The notes below the pieces were generated by a model. That model was not told the origin of the DNA, did not search any database, and worked only from the letters and a program-made list of their open reading frames with translations. From Desulfosudis oleivorans Hxd3 (GTDB lineage Bacteria; Desulfobacterota; Desulfobacteria; Desulfobacterales; Desulfosudaceae), in NCBI RefSeq assembly GCF_000018405.1, contig NC_009943.1:2545001-2609000 (forward strand): a stretch of 64,000 nucleotides of DNA, in the 5' to 3' direction. Shown piece after piece: positions 1 through 8,965 of the stretch. Positions within the stretch are counted from its first letter, which is position 1. Each line of letters starts with the position of its first letter. The position numbers and the translations under genes are program-made.

Positions 1-1011
1 CCGCAACAGAGTATGGACATTGCAATCTTCCATCAGGTAGCCAATAACCTCGCCGGCGGCATCGGCAAAGAGCACATTGTCCGGCAGCACCATGGCGGCC
101 CGGCCGCCGGGCTTGAGAATGGTGACCACGTGCTGAATAAAATTGAGCTGTTTGTTGCTGGTGCTGACCGTAAAATCATCCCGCACCGGGGCCTGGTTGG
201 CGCCCTTGGTGCCGAATGGCGGGTTGGTGAGAATGCAGTCGTAGCGCTCGCCCCGGTCCGGCTCATAAATGCTGTCCCCAAGATAGATTTGCGGTTCCAG
301 GCCGTGGAGAAACAGGTTCATCAGGGCCAGGCGCCGGGGCCGGGGAACCAGTTCCTGGCCGAAGTAGGTCTGTTTTTTGATGCGGGCCACCTCTTTGCGG
401 TCCAGCGCGCCTTTGGAGACTGCCATCAGCCATTCATAGGCCACCATTAAGAACCCGGCCGTGCCGCAGGCCGGGTCGCAGATGGTAAAGTCCTTTTGTT
501 TACGCGGGTCGGGCCGCATGACAGTAACGATGGACTGGATCAGCGCCCGGGGCGTAAAATACTGTCCGGCGCCTTTTTTGCCTTCAGCCGCCGATTTTTC
601 GAGCAGGCCTTCAAAGGCCGCGCCTTTGACATCCACCGGCATTTCCGACCACAGGGTTTCGTCAATCATGTTGATGACTTTTTTCAGGTTGACCGGATTG
701 GTAAAGCGGGGCATGGCCTGGGTAAAGATGTCTCCCAGCAGGCCGGGCTGCCGGCTTAAGGCGCGCAGGATATTGGCAAAGGCGTCCAGCAGGTCCGTTC
801 CCGACTTTTCAACAAACGGCTGCCAGGAGCAGTCCAGCCGGACCGTTTCCTGATTGTCTTCATATTCAACGGCGGACAGATCAATACCTTTTTCGTGGGC
901 CATCTTTAAAAACATCAGATAGGTCAACTGTTCGATATAATCGCCGTAATCAATACCGTCGTGGCGCAGGGTATGGCAGAACCCCCAGAGTTTATTGGCA
1001 ACATCCGACAT
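1..1011 (-). CDS. hsdM: Type I restriction-modification DNA methyltransferase subunit M, 3' end cut by window edge
   Basis: N6-adenine DNA methylase subunit of a type I restriction system. The frame opens at an ATG (1011, MSDVANKLWGF...) and stays open to base 1, so 337 codons are seen and the C-terminus lies outside. Visible are the HsdM N-terminal helical domain, the SAM-binding motif region (CDPACGTAGFLM, near residue 190) and the catalytic NPPF motif (ILTNPPFG, near residue 260), with the spacing typical of N6_Mtase. The start lies 31 bases after the stop of hsdR on the same strand, so the order is R then M. A specificity subunit hsdS is not in the window and would have to lie to the left. 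Confidence in the family is high. Confidence 0.93.
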   Translation of the reverse strand, partial: MSDVANKLWGFCHTLRHDGIDYGDYIEQLTYLMFLKMAHEKGIDLSAVEYEDNQETVRLDCSWQPFVEKSGTDLLDAFANILRALSRQPGLLGDIFTQAMPRFTNPVNLKKVINMIDETLWSEMPVDVKGAAFEGLLEKSAAEGKKGAGQYFTPRALIQSIVTVMRPDPRKQKDFTICDPACGTAGFLMVAYEWLMAVSKGALDRKEVARIKKQTYFGQELVPRPRRLALMNLFLHGLEPQIYLGDSIYEPDRGERYDCILTNPPFGTKGANQAPVRDDFTVSTSNKQLNFIQHVVTILKPGGRAAMVLPDNVLFADAAGEVIGYLMEDCNVHTLLR

Positions 1012-1042
1012 GGAAAATCCTTATTTTATGCTCAGAGCCGGT

Positions 1043-3712
1043 TTACGCAGCCAGGGCTTCGTTGAGTTCGCAGATAAGCGGTTCAAACCTGTCGCCGAAT
1101 ACCCGCCGGGCGGCGCCGATGCCGCCTTGACGTTCAAAGACCGGCATGAGGGCAAAATCCTCTTCGGCAATGGCCAGGTTTTCAATTAAATGCTCTTTAA
1201 TATAGGCCAGCCAGGCACGCTGGTCATCATTAAAATCGTGATTGCGGACAATTTTTTCCACGGCGGCGTCCACCCGTTCGGCGGCCGTTAAAATCGGTAC
1301 ATCATAGTCCGAGGCGTGCTTGATCATGGAGATGATATCGGCCAGCGGCTTTTTGTAAACCAGGGCATGGCCGCGCTGCAGGTCTTTTTCCGAAAAATCG
1401 CTTTGCCGCAACTGCTTTCGCAACTCGTCCAGGGCGTCGGTGCCCCACTGTTTGGGCCGGGACAAGAGGATGTCAATAGCGTCGATGTGTTCCGGATTGC
1501 GCCGGACAAATTCTTCAAACAGTTTGAGATAGTCTTCGGGTTTCTGATAGTCGCCGCCCACCCGGAACATGACCTCGTGTTCCACCGTATCGACAATGTC
1601 ATATCCTTTAAAAAAGACTTTTTTCGGGCGGGGATAGTTGAGCAGCAGGTCCTGAAAATCTTTATCGCGCAGCAGTTTCATGGTTTCGGTAAATTGCTCG
1701 GCCAGATTGTCTTTCAGCCGGTCGGCAAAGGCCTTCATGTCGCCGGCGGGAATATATTTGGTAAAGGCCTCCCGGGCTTCGGCGCCCATGTTTTTTTCGA
1801 TTCGGCGGAGTCGCTTGATAAGCCGGTTGATGTTGTATTCCCGGTCCTGGTTATCGTAGATCGCTTCGATAATTTCGGACAGCGGCGTTGCTTCCCGTTG
1901 CAGGCTGACATTAAAGTCGGTAGCGTCTTTAAAGTATTTGATGAGCGAACCGTCAAAGCAGTCGAAGATGGTAAATTTTTCCTTGTGGATTTCTTCACAC
2001 AGCCGGGTGCCCCGGCCCAGCATCTGCACCCAGAGAATGCGGGACTTGACCATGCGCATGAACACCACCATTTCAATGGCCGGGATATCCACGCCGGTGG
2101 TCAGCATGTCCACCGTGACGACGATATTGGGTTCCGGCCGGTTGCGGAACTGCCGGATCTTTTGAAGGGGGCGATCGACGGTGGGGCTGCCGGTGATCTT
2201 CATGACAAAGTCGTCTCCCCGGCCGTACACCTCCTTGCAGGTTTTGACTATCTCGTCGGCATGGGACACATGGGGCAAGTCGTTGACGGCAAAAATCAGG
2301 GTTTTGGGGAAACGGTTATTTTCCTTTTCATGTTCATCCGTATATTTCTTAAGCGCGGAAATAATCTTTTTGATGCTGTCCGGCGAGGTGATCTTGACCT
2401 CAATCTCAGTGGCCACGAATTCCCGCTCATCTTCCAGTTCATCCAGCTTTTCAGCGCCGCTTTCCCGGTCGATAACGCCGACCAGCTCCCCTTCTTTTAA
2501 AAAGGCGCCGTTAATATGAATACCGGATTTAATCTTAACGGCCTCGTAATCCACCAGAAAGCCGTCCAGCACCGCCTGTTCGGTGCTGTAGCTAAACACC
2601 TTGTGCTTGAACATGGCCAACGTATGAGTGGCCGGGGTGGCTGTGAGGCCGATTTTGACTGCGTCAAAATAATCCAGCACGTATTTCCACCGGCCGGTTT
2701 CTCTGGCGGAGTAGCCGCGATGGCATTCGTCGGCAATAATCACATCAAAGGCATGAATGGGGATATCAAGCTTGCCCGCGTCCACCTCATATTCAAAGTC
2801 ACCGACCGCTTCTTTGCCCAGAAGGTTGATGGACATTCGCTGGATGGTGGAGACGTAAATAAAGGTGTGCTTTTCCTGGGGATCAGTCAGATACGCCTCG
2901 GGCAGTACTTTCGGGTCAAAATTGTTCTCATCGTCAAAATCATCCCGCCGGAATTTCTGGCTGTATACTTCATAGGCATTATCCAGCTTCAGGCCTTCCG
3001 GCGTTTCAAACGATGAAATGGCCTGGACGGCCTGGGCAGCCAGAGACCGGCGGTCCACCAGGAAAAGGATGCGTCTGGCATATCCGGACTTTAAAAGACG
3101 ATAAATAGAAGACACCAGCGTAAAGGTTTTGCCCGTACCGGTGGCCATGGCAACCAGCATGGTCTTTTTCCCATTGCCAATGGCCGTTTCGATAGCGGCG
3201 ATGGCCTCTTTCTGGTAGGGACGCAGTCGGGTGATATCTTCAATGGGTTTTTCCGCCAGCCAGGCCTCCGCGCTTTGGGTATCCCGGTTAAACTTGTCCA
3301 GCAGTGCCCGGGGCGAATGAAAATCAATCAACCGACAAGCGGTGTTTTGATTGTTTCTCACATCAAGGTGGAAAATCAATTCGCCGTTGGTGGAATAGAG
3401 AAAAGGAACTTTATAGCCGCGCCAATCACCGATGGAATCGGGCGCCCCCTTTGAATATCGTTTGGCCTGTTCCAGTACATTACCGGCGCCGACGGCGATT
3501 TTTTTGGCCTCGATAATGCCCAGCAACTTACCGTCAACAAACAAGGCATAATCGGCCGGGCCGGTTTTGGTGGAATATTCTTCAACGGCGTGGTGGGTCA
3601 GCAGAGATTGGTCTGTAACATCATCGTTATGAATAATAGTCCAGTTCAATAACGAGGATGAGAGCCGGGTATCAATTCTTTTTTTTCTGGTTGTCCGTTC
3701 CGATTCGGTCAT
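1043..3712 (-). CDS. hsdR: Type I restriction endonuclease subunit R (HsdR, EcoEI-like)
   Basis: Motor and nuclease subunit of the type I restriction complex, 889 aa. The N-terminal PD-(D/E)xK nuclease core is visible as Asp54 and Glu68-Ala-Lys70 (GIIEAKK). The SF2 helicase follows: Walker A MATGTGKT around 189-196, DECH box at 328-331, the SAT-equivalent LTATPATHT, and a late RGTRL motif VI. The C-terminal third resembles the EcoEI_R_C domain. The ATG at 3712 is preceded by GAGATAAAA. It is followed on the same strand by hsdM. Base composition is a little more AT-rich than the genes further right, as is common for restriction loci. Length and motif order are complete, so the subunit looks intact. 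Confidence 0.95.
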   Translation of the reverse strand: MTESERTTRKKRIDTRLSSSLLNWTIIHNDDVTDQSLLTHHAVEEYSTKTGPADYALFVDGKLLGIIEAKKIAVGAGNVLEQAKRYSKGAPDSIGDWRGYKVPFLYSTNGELIFHLDVRNNQNTACRLIDFHSPRALLDKFNRDTQSAEAWLAEKPIEDITRLRPYQKEAIAAIETAIGNGKKTMLVAMATGTGKTFTLVSSIYRLLKSGYARRILFLVDRRSLAAQAVQAISSFETPEGLKLDNAYEVYSQKFRRDDFDDENNFDPKVLPEAYLTDPQEKHTFIYVSTIQRMSINLLGKEAVGDFEYEVDAGKLDIPIHAFDVIIADECHRGYSARETGRWKYVLDYFDAVKIGLTATPATHTLAMFKHKVFSYSTEQAVLDGFLVDYEAVKIKSGIHINGAFLKEGELVGVIDRESGAEKLDELEDEREFVATEIEVKITSPDSIKKIISALKKYTDEHEKENNRFPKTLIFAVNDLPHVSHADEIVKTCKEVYGRGDDFVMKITGSPTVDRPLQKIRQFRNRPEPNIVVTVDMLTTGVDIPAIEMVVFMRMVKSRILWVQMLGRGTRLCEEIHKEKFTIFDCFDGSLIKYFKDATDFNVSLQREATPLSEIIEAIYDNQDREYNINRLIKRLRRIEKNMGAEAREAFTKYIPAGDMKAFADRLKDNLAEQFTETMKLLRDKDFQDLLLNYPRPKKVFFKGYDIVDTVEHEVMFRVGGDYQKPEDYLKLFEEFVRRNPEHIDAIDILLSRPKQWGTDALDELRKQLRQSDFSEKDLQRGHALVYKKPLADIISMIKHASDYDVPILTAAERVDAAVEKIVRNHDFNDDQRAWLAYIKEHLIENLAIAEEDFALMPVFERQGGIGAARRVFGDRFEPLICELNEALAA

Positions 3713-3794
3713 TGTTTTTATCTCTTTATATGACTTTGCACCATATCACACCGGCATCATGGTTTCGAGGGTTTTCAAAACCGTATGGATCACC

Positions 3795-3866
3795 AGCCCG
3801 GATGTTTCACGAGTTGATTTGGGGGCAGATACAGGGCGCGGGACAAAAATCGTGTTATTTTACAAA
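3795..3866 (+). repeat. Direct repeat copy 1 flanking the UbiA gene
   Basis: About 72 bases beginning AGCCCGGATGTTTCACGAG and containing GGGCAGAT and CGCGGGACAAAA. It aligns in the same orientation with 4894-4966 (roughly three quarters identical by eye). Its right end overlaps the last four codons and stop of the UbiA-type gene. The left end (AGCCCGGAT-TTTCA) is shared with the short palindromes at 53493 and 55392. Confidence 0.75.
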
Positions 3867-4721
3867 ATAAAGCAAAATAAAAAAGGTGCTCAGGGACAGC
3901 GATGAAATCATGCTCAGACGCATTGTGTGACTGTAATCCGCCTTGGCCGGGTTGTTTATGGCTTTCAGAAACCACCGGCTAAAAAAGGCCAAAACCGGTA
4001 TTATAGAAAGCAGGAAGAGGTAAAACAGCTGCCAGCCGAAATACCATTTGAAATACACCAGGAAGCCAGGTAGTGCGATCAGGAACACGGCGGCAGAAAA
4101 GACAAAGGTTCCCCTGATGCCGAGAAGACAGCTTAAGGTAAGATCACCTCTTTTTTTGTCCTCTTTGTGTTGATAAATCTGCGTCAGAGGATAAAATCCC
4201 ATCAAAATCAGGGTGGTCAATACTGCCGGAATAAATATATCCGCTTGCAGAATAACGTCAAATCCCCTGTGATTCAGCGCCATGTAGCACATCCAGAAGG
4301 TGAACAAACCCTGAAAAAAGCCGGCGATCAGCCAGCTCAACCAGGGATACTTCTTAATTCTAATGGAGGGATGGCTATAAGCCTTGCTGATGAGGCCGTA
4401 AATAAACACCATTACCGCAAACTGCCGGCTGATGCAGAGAGCCAGGAGTATGCCCGCTCCATCAAAGACCAGGGATGTGGCATATAGATCTCTTTCCACC
4501 GCAGGCGGATGTTTCAGGCCACCGATACTTTCCTCATCTTTATCAAAATAACTGTTGTACGCATTACTGGCCGGATAGATAAAAAGATGCAACACTATGA
4601 AGGTCAAAACAATCCGGTAACCTGATGGGTTGATACTTATGCCCAATGCAAATAAAAATACGGGCATCAGAAAAAATGAAAAGGGAATTCGCAGATGCAA
4701 TAAAGTCGATTTACTGATCAT
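3855..4721 (-). CDS. UbiA-family prenyltransferase (membrane protein)
   Basis: Predicted polytopic membrane enzyme of the UbiA superfamily, which transfers a polyprenyl chain to an aromatic or other acceptor using Mg2+. The first Asp-rich motif is NAYNSYFDKDEES (N-x3-D-like signature). The second is EDKKRGDLTLSCLLG. Between and after them run several hydrophobic segments. An ATG at 4721 (MISKSTLLHLRIPF) gives 288 aa and removes a basic leader read from a GTG at 4829; neither start has a good ribosome site. The acceptor cannot be deduced: no quinone, heme or chlorophyll-type genes adjoin. The gene is visibly more AT-rich than its neighbours and sits between two direct repeats, which suggests acquisition as a cassette. 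Confidence 0.82.
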   Translation of the reverse strand: MISKSTLLHLRIPFSFFLMPVFLFALGISINPSGYRIVLTFIVLHLFIYPASNAYNSYFDKDEESIGGLKHPPAVERDLYATSLVFDGAGILLALCISRQFAVMVFIYGLISKAYSHPSIRIKKYPWLSWLIAGFFQGLFTFWMCYMALNHRGFDVILQADIFIPAVLTTLILMGFYPLTQIYQHKEDKKRGDLTLSCLLGIRGTFVFSAAVFLIALPGFLVYFKWYFGWQLFYLFLLSIIPVLAFFSRWFLKAINNPAKADYSHTMRLSMISSLSLSTFFILLYFVK

Positions 4722-5117
4722 TGGATTATAAAAAAGCGTATAAAAGGGGTATAAAAAAACAGGGCAGCGGTTTCTCTTGCTGAAGATAAATGTCAGTCTG
4801 GTCCACCCGGTTCTCCTGGCAAATAACACGTTTTGTTGTTTTTTTAAGGCTTTGTAAAATCTCCGGGTATTATATCACATTTCCGAACGTCCTGGCCCGG
4901 ATATTTCAAGAATTGGTTTGGCCGCAGATGGAAGCCGCGGGACAAAATATTTTATTTTATACAGAAATTTGCCCATGTCGGAAAATTTATGAAATGTTCG
5001 GTTAGTGGTGATACACACCTGGCTCAAACACCCAAAATGAGGCACTCCGGTTTGCCCTTTTGCCGGAACAGTGCTACTGGTTGAAAAATTTTTAAATTTA
5101 TATCAAAGGGAACGCTC
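4722..5117. other. Intergenic region between UbiA gene and sfsA
   Basis: About 400 bases separate the divergent UbiA-type gene and sfsA. It holds repeat copy 2 (4894-4966) and an AT-rich stretch just before sfsA (around 5079-5104) that may carry the sfsA promoter, though no convincing -35/-10 pair is seen. No protein gene is supported. Confidence 0.5.
4894..4966 (+). repeat. Direct repeat copy 2 flanking the UbiA gene
   Basis: Begins GGCCCGGATATTTCAAGAA, continues with GCAGATGGAAGCCGCGGGAC and ends in an AT-rich TTTATTTTAT tract. It matches 3795-3866 in the same orientation about 1.1 kb away, so the two copies bracket the UbiA-type gene. Confidence 0.75.
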
Positions 5118-5834
5118 ATGGCGCAAAAAGAGGGAGTTTTCTGGCCGCCCCTGATAAAGGGAACGCTGATTAAGCGGTACAAGCGGTTTCTGGCTGATGT
5201 GCGCCTTGGCAACAACCGGATGGTAACGGCCCACTGCCCCAACTCCGGCTCCATGAAGGCCTGCTGCGAGCCGGGCCGGCCGGTCTATATCTCCCGGCAG
5301 AACAGCCCCGCACGCAAGCTCAAGTATACCTGGGAGCTGATCGACATGCCCGGTTCTCTGGTAGGGGTCAACACCGGCATTCCCAACGCCCTGGTTCGGC
5401 GCTCCATTGAAAAGGGCTATATTCATCCGTTGAAAGGGTATGACAGGGTCACGCCGGAGGTGAAAACCAGCGCCCACACCCGGCTGGACCTGATGCTGGA
5501 AAATACGAAGACCGGGGGGCGCTGCTATGTGGAAGTGAAAAACTGCACCCTGGTGGAGAACCGCACCGCCAGTTTCCCGGATGCGGTAACCGAACGGGGG
5601 AAAAAACATCTTCTGGAACTTCAAGGTCTTGCAGCCAATGGCCACCGGTGCGCCATGGTCTTTCTGATTCAACGCATGGATGCAACCACCTTCCGGCCCG
5701 CCGACCCCATTGATCCCGCTTATGGCAGGACCCTGCGTGAGGTGGCCCGTTCCGGGGTCGAGCTCTACGCCTATGACGTGAACATCGACCTGGAACGCAT
5801 TATCATTGGCCGCCGGATCAAAATCGTCTTATAG
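5118..5834 (+). CDS. sfsA: DNA/RNA nuclease SfsA family protein
   Basis: Full-length SfsA homologue (238 aa; typical members are 230-245). Family hallmarks are the N-terminal OB-like part (LADVRLGNNRMVTAHCPNSG), VGVNTGIPNALV, and the PD-(D/E)xK-like core with LDLMLEN followed by CYVEVKNCTLV (Glu-x-Lys) and the FPDAVTERGKKHL segment. SfsA was first named for sugar fermentation stimulation in E. coli and is regarded as a nuclease with a possible DNA-binding role. The ATG follows AAGGGAACGCTC, a plausible ribosome site. It precedes a small conserved gene on the same strand by about 60 bases. Confidence 0.93.
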   Translation: MAQKEGVFWPPLIKGTLIKRYKRFLADVRLGNNRMVTAHCPNSGSMKACCEPGRPVYISRQNSPARKLKYTWELIDMPGSLVGVNTGIPNALVRRSIEKGYIHPLKGYDRVTPEVKTSAHTRLDLMLENTKTGGRCYVEVKNCTLVENRTASFPDAVTERGKKHLLELQGLAANGHRCAMVFLIQRMDATTFRPADPIDPAYGRTLREVARSGVELYAYDVNIDLERIIIGRRIKIVL

Positions 5835-5895
5835 AACTTCGGCACGGGCCTTGCATTCTTCTTCGGTCATAAGAACTTGAAAAAGGAGGCAGACC

Positions 5896-6249
5896 ATGCT
5901 GACACTTTCTGAACTTAAAAAAAGAAGAGACCTGCTCAACCAGGTCGACTGGGATATGACGCCGGAAGAGGCGGTTCGACTCTACCTGGAGTGGGGCAAC
6001 AACTGGGCCGGTGGAAATTACGTGATCCGGTCCAAAAACGATGTGTCTCACTACTTTGTGGTCAACACATGGAAAGAAAAACCCAGGGTCTTTCTGGTAC
6101 GGCGAAACTCCGACCTGGCCGAAGATCTGGCCGCCTTTGACCTGCCCCAGCCCCTGGAAACCGAATTCATGCGCTCCGTGGGCCGCAACAAAGGGGTCTA
6201 TTCCATTGAAGGCCCTACCCGGCGGTGGCTGGAAAAGGAATTGGGGTAA
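5896..6249 (+). CDS. Conserved small protein of sulfate-reducer type (DVU0772-like)
   Basis: 117 aa soluble protein, MLTLSELKKRRDLLNQVDWD..., with an aromatic core segment YLEWGNNWAGGNYVIRS. From memory it resembles the DVU0772-type proteins of sulfate reducers, which have no assigned function. There is no signal peptide or metal motif. The ribosome site AAAAAGGAGG lies ideally before the ATG, so translation is probably efficient. It ends five bases before the converging stop of the next gene. The family assignment is from recall and only moderately sure; that it is a real gene is well supported. Confidence 0.8.
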   Translation: MLTLSELKKRRDLLNQVDWDMTPEEAVRLYLEWGNNWAGGNYVIRSKNDVSHYFVVNTWKEKPRVFLVRRNSDLAEDLAAFDLPQPLETEFMRSVGRNKGVYSIEGPTRRWLEKELG

Positions 6250-6254
6250 AATCG

Positions 6255-6914
6255 CTATTCAGCGGCCCGGGGCGGAGTGATCCGAATACTGTCGTCCCGC
6301 ACCTCGATGCCGGCTTCAGGGCGTTTTGACCGAATAAACCCGGTCAACTCCTCCATGGTGGGATAAGCGGGATAAGTGCCGAAACAGCGGGCGTCATCAA
6401 TAAGAATCACGTGCCCCTGTTCCGTCGTGTTGAAGATGTGGCCCAGTTCCTCAAACACAGGCGTCTCCTTTTCCCCTTTGGCGGTTTCTCCGGCAGAGTA
6501 GTGGCCGTCCAGCCAGAACAGGGCCGGTTTATCGATGGTTGCCATCAGGTTACCCAACTCAGTACCGCTGTCGCCCTGAATCAGCTTGATGTGCGAAAAT
6601 TTGCGGAATCTTTCCGCTGCCCGTTGGTAAAGGGCCGGGCTGAGTTCAATGGAGTAGACGCGCTCAAAGGTGTTCTTCATGGCGTCCACCATGTCGCCAT
6701 AGAAAGTGCCGGTCTCCACCAGGATTTTCAGGCCGAAACGTCCGGCATATTCGGCCAGCATCCGCTGTTTGATGATATGGGGCGGCGGCGCGGGGCGTCC
6801 CTTTTTTTCCCACTCTTCTAATTCGTTTTTCTGCCGCTGCTGCCTCAGCCGGTCCTGAACTGACCGGTACCACAACACCGGGATTCTGATGATGCGTTGC
6901 CATGTCTGTGTCAT
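6255..6914 (-). CDS. Class I SAM-dependent methyltransferase-like protein
   Basis: 219 aa. A basic N-terminal segment is followed by a Rossmann-like core with VETGTFYGDMVDAM (motif I-like, residues about 65-80), the acidic end of strand 2 in VYSIELSP, IKLIQGDSG, and the ALFWLDGHYS/LIDDARCF strands. This resembles methyltransferases found in sugar or polysaccharide loci, but no glycosyltransferase adjoins here. The acceptor is unknown. It lies about 100 bases downstream of the AOR gene on the same strand and converges tightly with the small gene at 5896. Confidence 0.75.
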   Translation of the reverse strand: MTQTWQRIIRIPVLWYRSVQDRLRQQRQKNELEEWEKKGRPAPPPHIIKQRMLAEYAGRFGLKILVETGTFYGDMVDAMKNTFERVYSIELSPALYQRAAERFRKFSHIKLIQGDSGTELGNLMATIDKPALFWLDGHYSAGETAKGEKETPVFEELGHIFNTTEQGHVILIDDARCFGTYPAYPTMEELTGFIRSKRPEAGIEVRDDSIRITPPRAAE

Positions 6915-7018
6915 ATAATACTCCGATTACCGTGTCGTATTTTTTCTGTTGATCGACAGCCTTCGCCTTTTTACCCCGGCACCGGCCCGATGAAAAGGGA
7001 AAAACGTTTGCCGGTCCC

Positions 7019-8911
7019 TTAGTCGGGAAACTCCCGCAGGGATTCGTGAATGCCCTTGTGAATTTCGTACCAGAATTCATAGGCGGCGGCGTTTTTGTCC
7101 GTGTCAAAAAAATCGATCCATCGGTCCAGCGCTTCGTTCTTGATGTCATCAACCGTTTTTTTCTTTTTCAGGAAACCGGCCACCAGGTCGGCCACGCGTT
7201 CCGGCTCCCAGAACACCGAGGCATTGCGGCTGGCGATACGGCCGGCGGTCAGGTGAATGGAACGCAAAAACCGCTTCTTTTCCCCGAAAATCTTTTCCAC
7301 TATATCGGGCATCATCTCTTCGGCCCAGCCCCGGTGAAACCGGCACATGCCCATGTTGTCGAGCATCAGCTCCTGGACCAGGCGGCGGGCGCATTCGCGG
7401 CCCAGGTCCCGGGGCGGCAGAAAATCTCGGCCATAGTGCATGTAGTACTTGCCCATGATGGCCATGGGCGCAAAGGCGCCGGGGGTCCAGTACTGGTTGG
7501 GCACCATCCAGCCCTGGCGGGCAAAGGCGAGATACACGAACCGGTCCCGCACCGCTTTTCCCTTTTCCCGGGCCAGGCGGCGGGCAAACTTGCGGGCCCC
7601 GAACGCCAGGGGAATTTTGCCCCCAGGTGTTGTCATCTGGTCCAGCAGGGCGATGCCCAGCCGGGCATTGTGCATGGAGTCATGGGTTACGTCAAAATCA
7701 TCCATCTTCCACCGGGGCCGGCCCTCCACGCCCAGCGCTTCCGGTGCGATCAGGTTTTCGTCCAGGCAGTCCATCAGCCAGGAGATCACCCCGCCCGCTG
7801 AAATCGCGTCAAACCCCAGGGTATCGCCATGGTGATTAAGGGCCTCGGCGGCCCGCTGATCAAAAACACCACACAGCGGCCCCATGGCCTGGTAGGGCTC
7901 GTAATCCTTTTTATATTCACCGTTCAGCTTTTTGCATACCGCGGCGCAGGGTTCGCCGCAGGTGCGCTGCTGTTTGGGCACAATCGTCTCTTCGTTGAAC
8001 TGTTTGAGGTAGTGGTCCAGCACCAGGCGCGAATGCAGGTTTCGGCGCTCTTCCTCGCTCCAGTAGATGGAGCGGTAGTTGAAGGCCAGCAGGTTGCCCT
8101 CCATGGAGGCGTAGTTCACGCCAAAGGTGCCACCGGTGTTGAACTTCGGATCAAACCGGTACTTGGCCGTAGCCTCCATGTCCTTGGCGGCCATGCGCTG
8201 GTTAAACTTGTCCTCAAACCACTGGTCGGCCACGGACCGGTTGCAGAAGTCCTCGTCCACATGGGTGCCGCCATAAATGACGCCAAGGATGCCGTGCTCC
8301 TGCAGCAGCTTGGTGCCAAAGCCCCCTCTGCCGGCCCAGGTGTCGGCGTGGGTCAGCTCCCCTTTTTTCAGCGGGGCCGAGCAGATCGCCCCGATATCGG
8401 TGCACAGGGCCGCCGGTCCCACGGCCAGCACTCTCGGATCATCTTCATACCGGGCGGCAAACGTTTCAAGGGCGTAGTCCATGACCGCATAGACACCCCG
8501 GCGGCCCTGGCTCCAGATCCGGTCGGGCTGGACCGGAACCAGCTCCACCTCAATCTCCTCACCATGGGTGCGGTTCAGGTATAAAAGAGAAGGCTGAGAG
8601 GCCTTGCCGAGGATGGAGAGCATGTTGATGCCCAGGTTGTCGAACACCAGGGCCGCCCCGCCCATGGAGGAGATGTAAAAGCCGTGCCAGCAGGGCGATA
8701 TGCCGGTGACAATCAGCCGGTTGGAGCCGGGCAGCACCGACCCGGCCAGGAGCCCGGCCCCGATGTTGAGGCTGTGGTGCTTGTAGGCCAGGTGAATGCC
8801 CAGGTCCACAGGCCCGAAAAAATCGCCCACCGCGTACCGCTGCATGCGGTAAAACCCGTTGCCCGCATTGAGCAACAGCACTTTAAGAAAATGGTTTGAC
8901 GCATTCATCAT
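7019..8911 (-). CDS. Tungsten-type aldehyde:ferredoxin oxidoreductase family protein
   Basis: 630 aa, full length for the AOR family, whose members oxidise aldehydes (or related substrates) with a tungsto-bispyranopterin and one [4Fe-4S] cluster in the cytoplasm. Visible are the N-terminal pterin-binding beta domain (SNRLIVTGISP, AGRGGFGTKLLQEHG) and cluster ligands CGEPCAAVC near residue 320 with a distant Cys in DNMGMCRF. The Cys spacing is C-x3-C-x3-C rather than the classic C-x2-C-x3-C. A strong GGAGG precedes the ATG. It follows the Crp/Fnr regulator gene by about 55 bases on the same strand, so the two probably form an operon. Substrate unknown; a benzoyl-CoA-reductase-type subunit is possible but no partner subunits are present. 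Confidence 0.92.
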   Translation of the reverse strand: MMNASNHFLKVLLLNAGNGFYRMQRYAVGDFFGPVDLGIHLAYKHHSLNIGAGLLAGSVLPGSNRLIVTGISPCWHGFYISSMGGAALVFDNLGINMLSILGKASQPSLLYLNRTHGEEIEVELVPVQPDRIWSQGRRGVYAVMDYALETFAARYEDDPRVLAVGPAALCTDIGAICSAPLKKGELTHADTWAGRGGFGTKLLQEHGILGVIYGGTHVDEDFCNRSVADQWFEDKFNQRMAAKDMEATAKYRFDPKFNTGGTFGVNYASMEGNLLAFNYRSIYWSEEERRNLHSRLVLDHYLKQFNEETIVPKQQRTCGEPCAAVCKKLNGEYKKDYEPYQAMGPLCGVFDQRAAEALNHHGDTLGFDAISAGGVISWLMDCLDENLIAPEALGVEGRPRWKMDDFDVTHDSMHNARLGIALLDQMTTPGGKIPLAFGARKFARRLAREKGKAVRDRFVYLAFARQGWMVPNQYWTPGAFAPMAIMGKYYMHYGRDFLPPRDLGRECARRLVQELMLDNMGMCRFHRGWAEEMMPDIVEKIFGEKKRFLRSIHLTAGRIASRNASVFWEPERVADLVAGFLKKKKTVDDIKNEALDRWIDFFDTDKNAAAYEFWYEIHKGIHESLREFPD

Positions 8912-8965
8912 AAAACCTCCGCTTCACCATTCCGAAAAAGGGGAAAGCTGCCCCGCGAGCTACAA

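Noticed and set aside
1316-2500. Long plus-strand open frame (394 codons) opposite hsdR
   Set aside because: Its translation has no recognisable motif and is the complement of a clear HsdR helicase; a GC-rich shadow frame.
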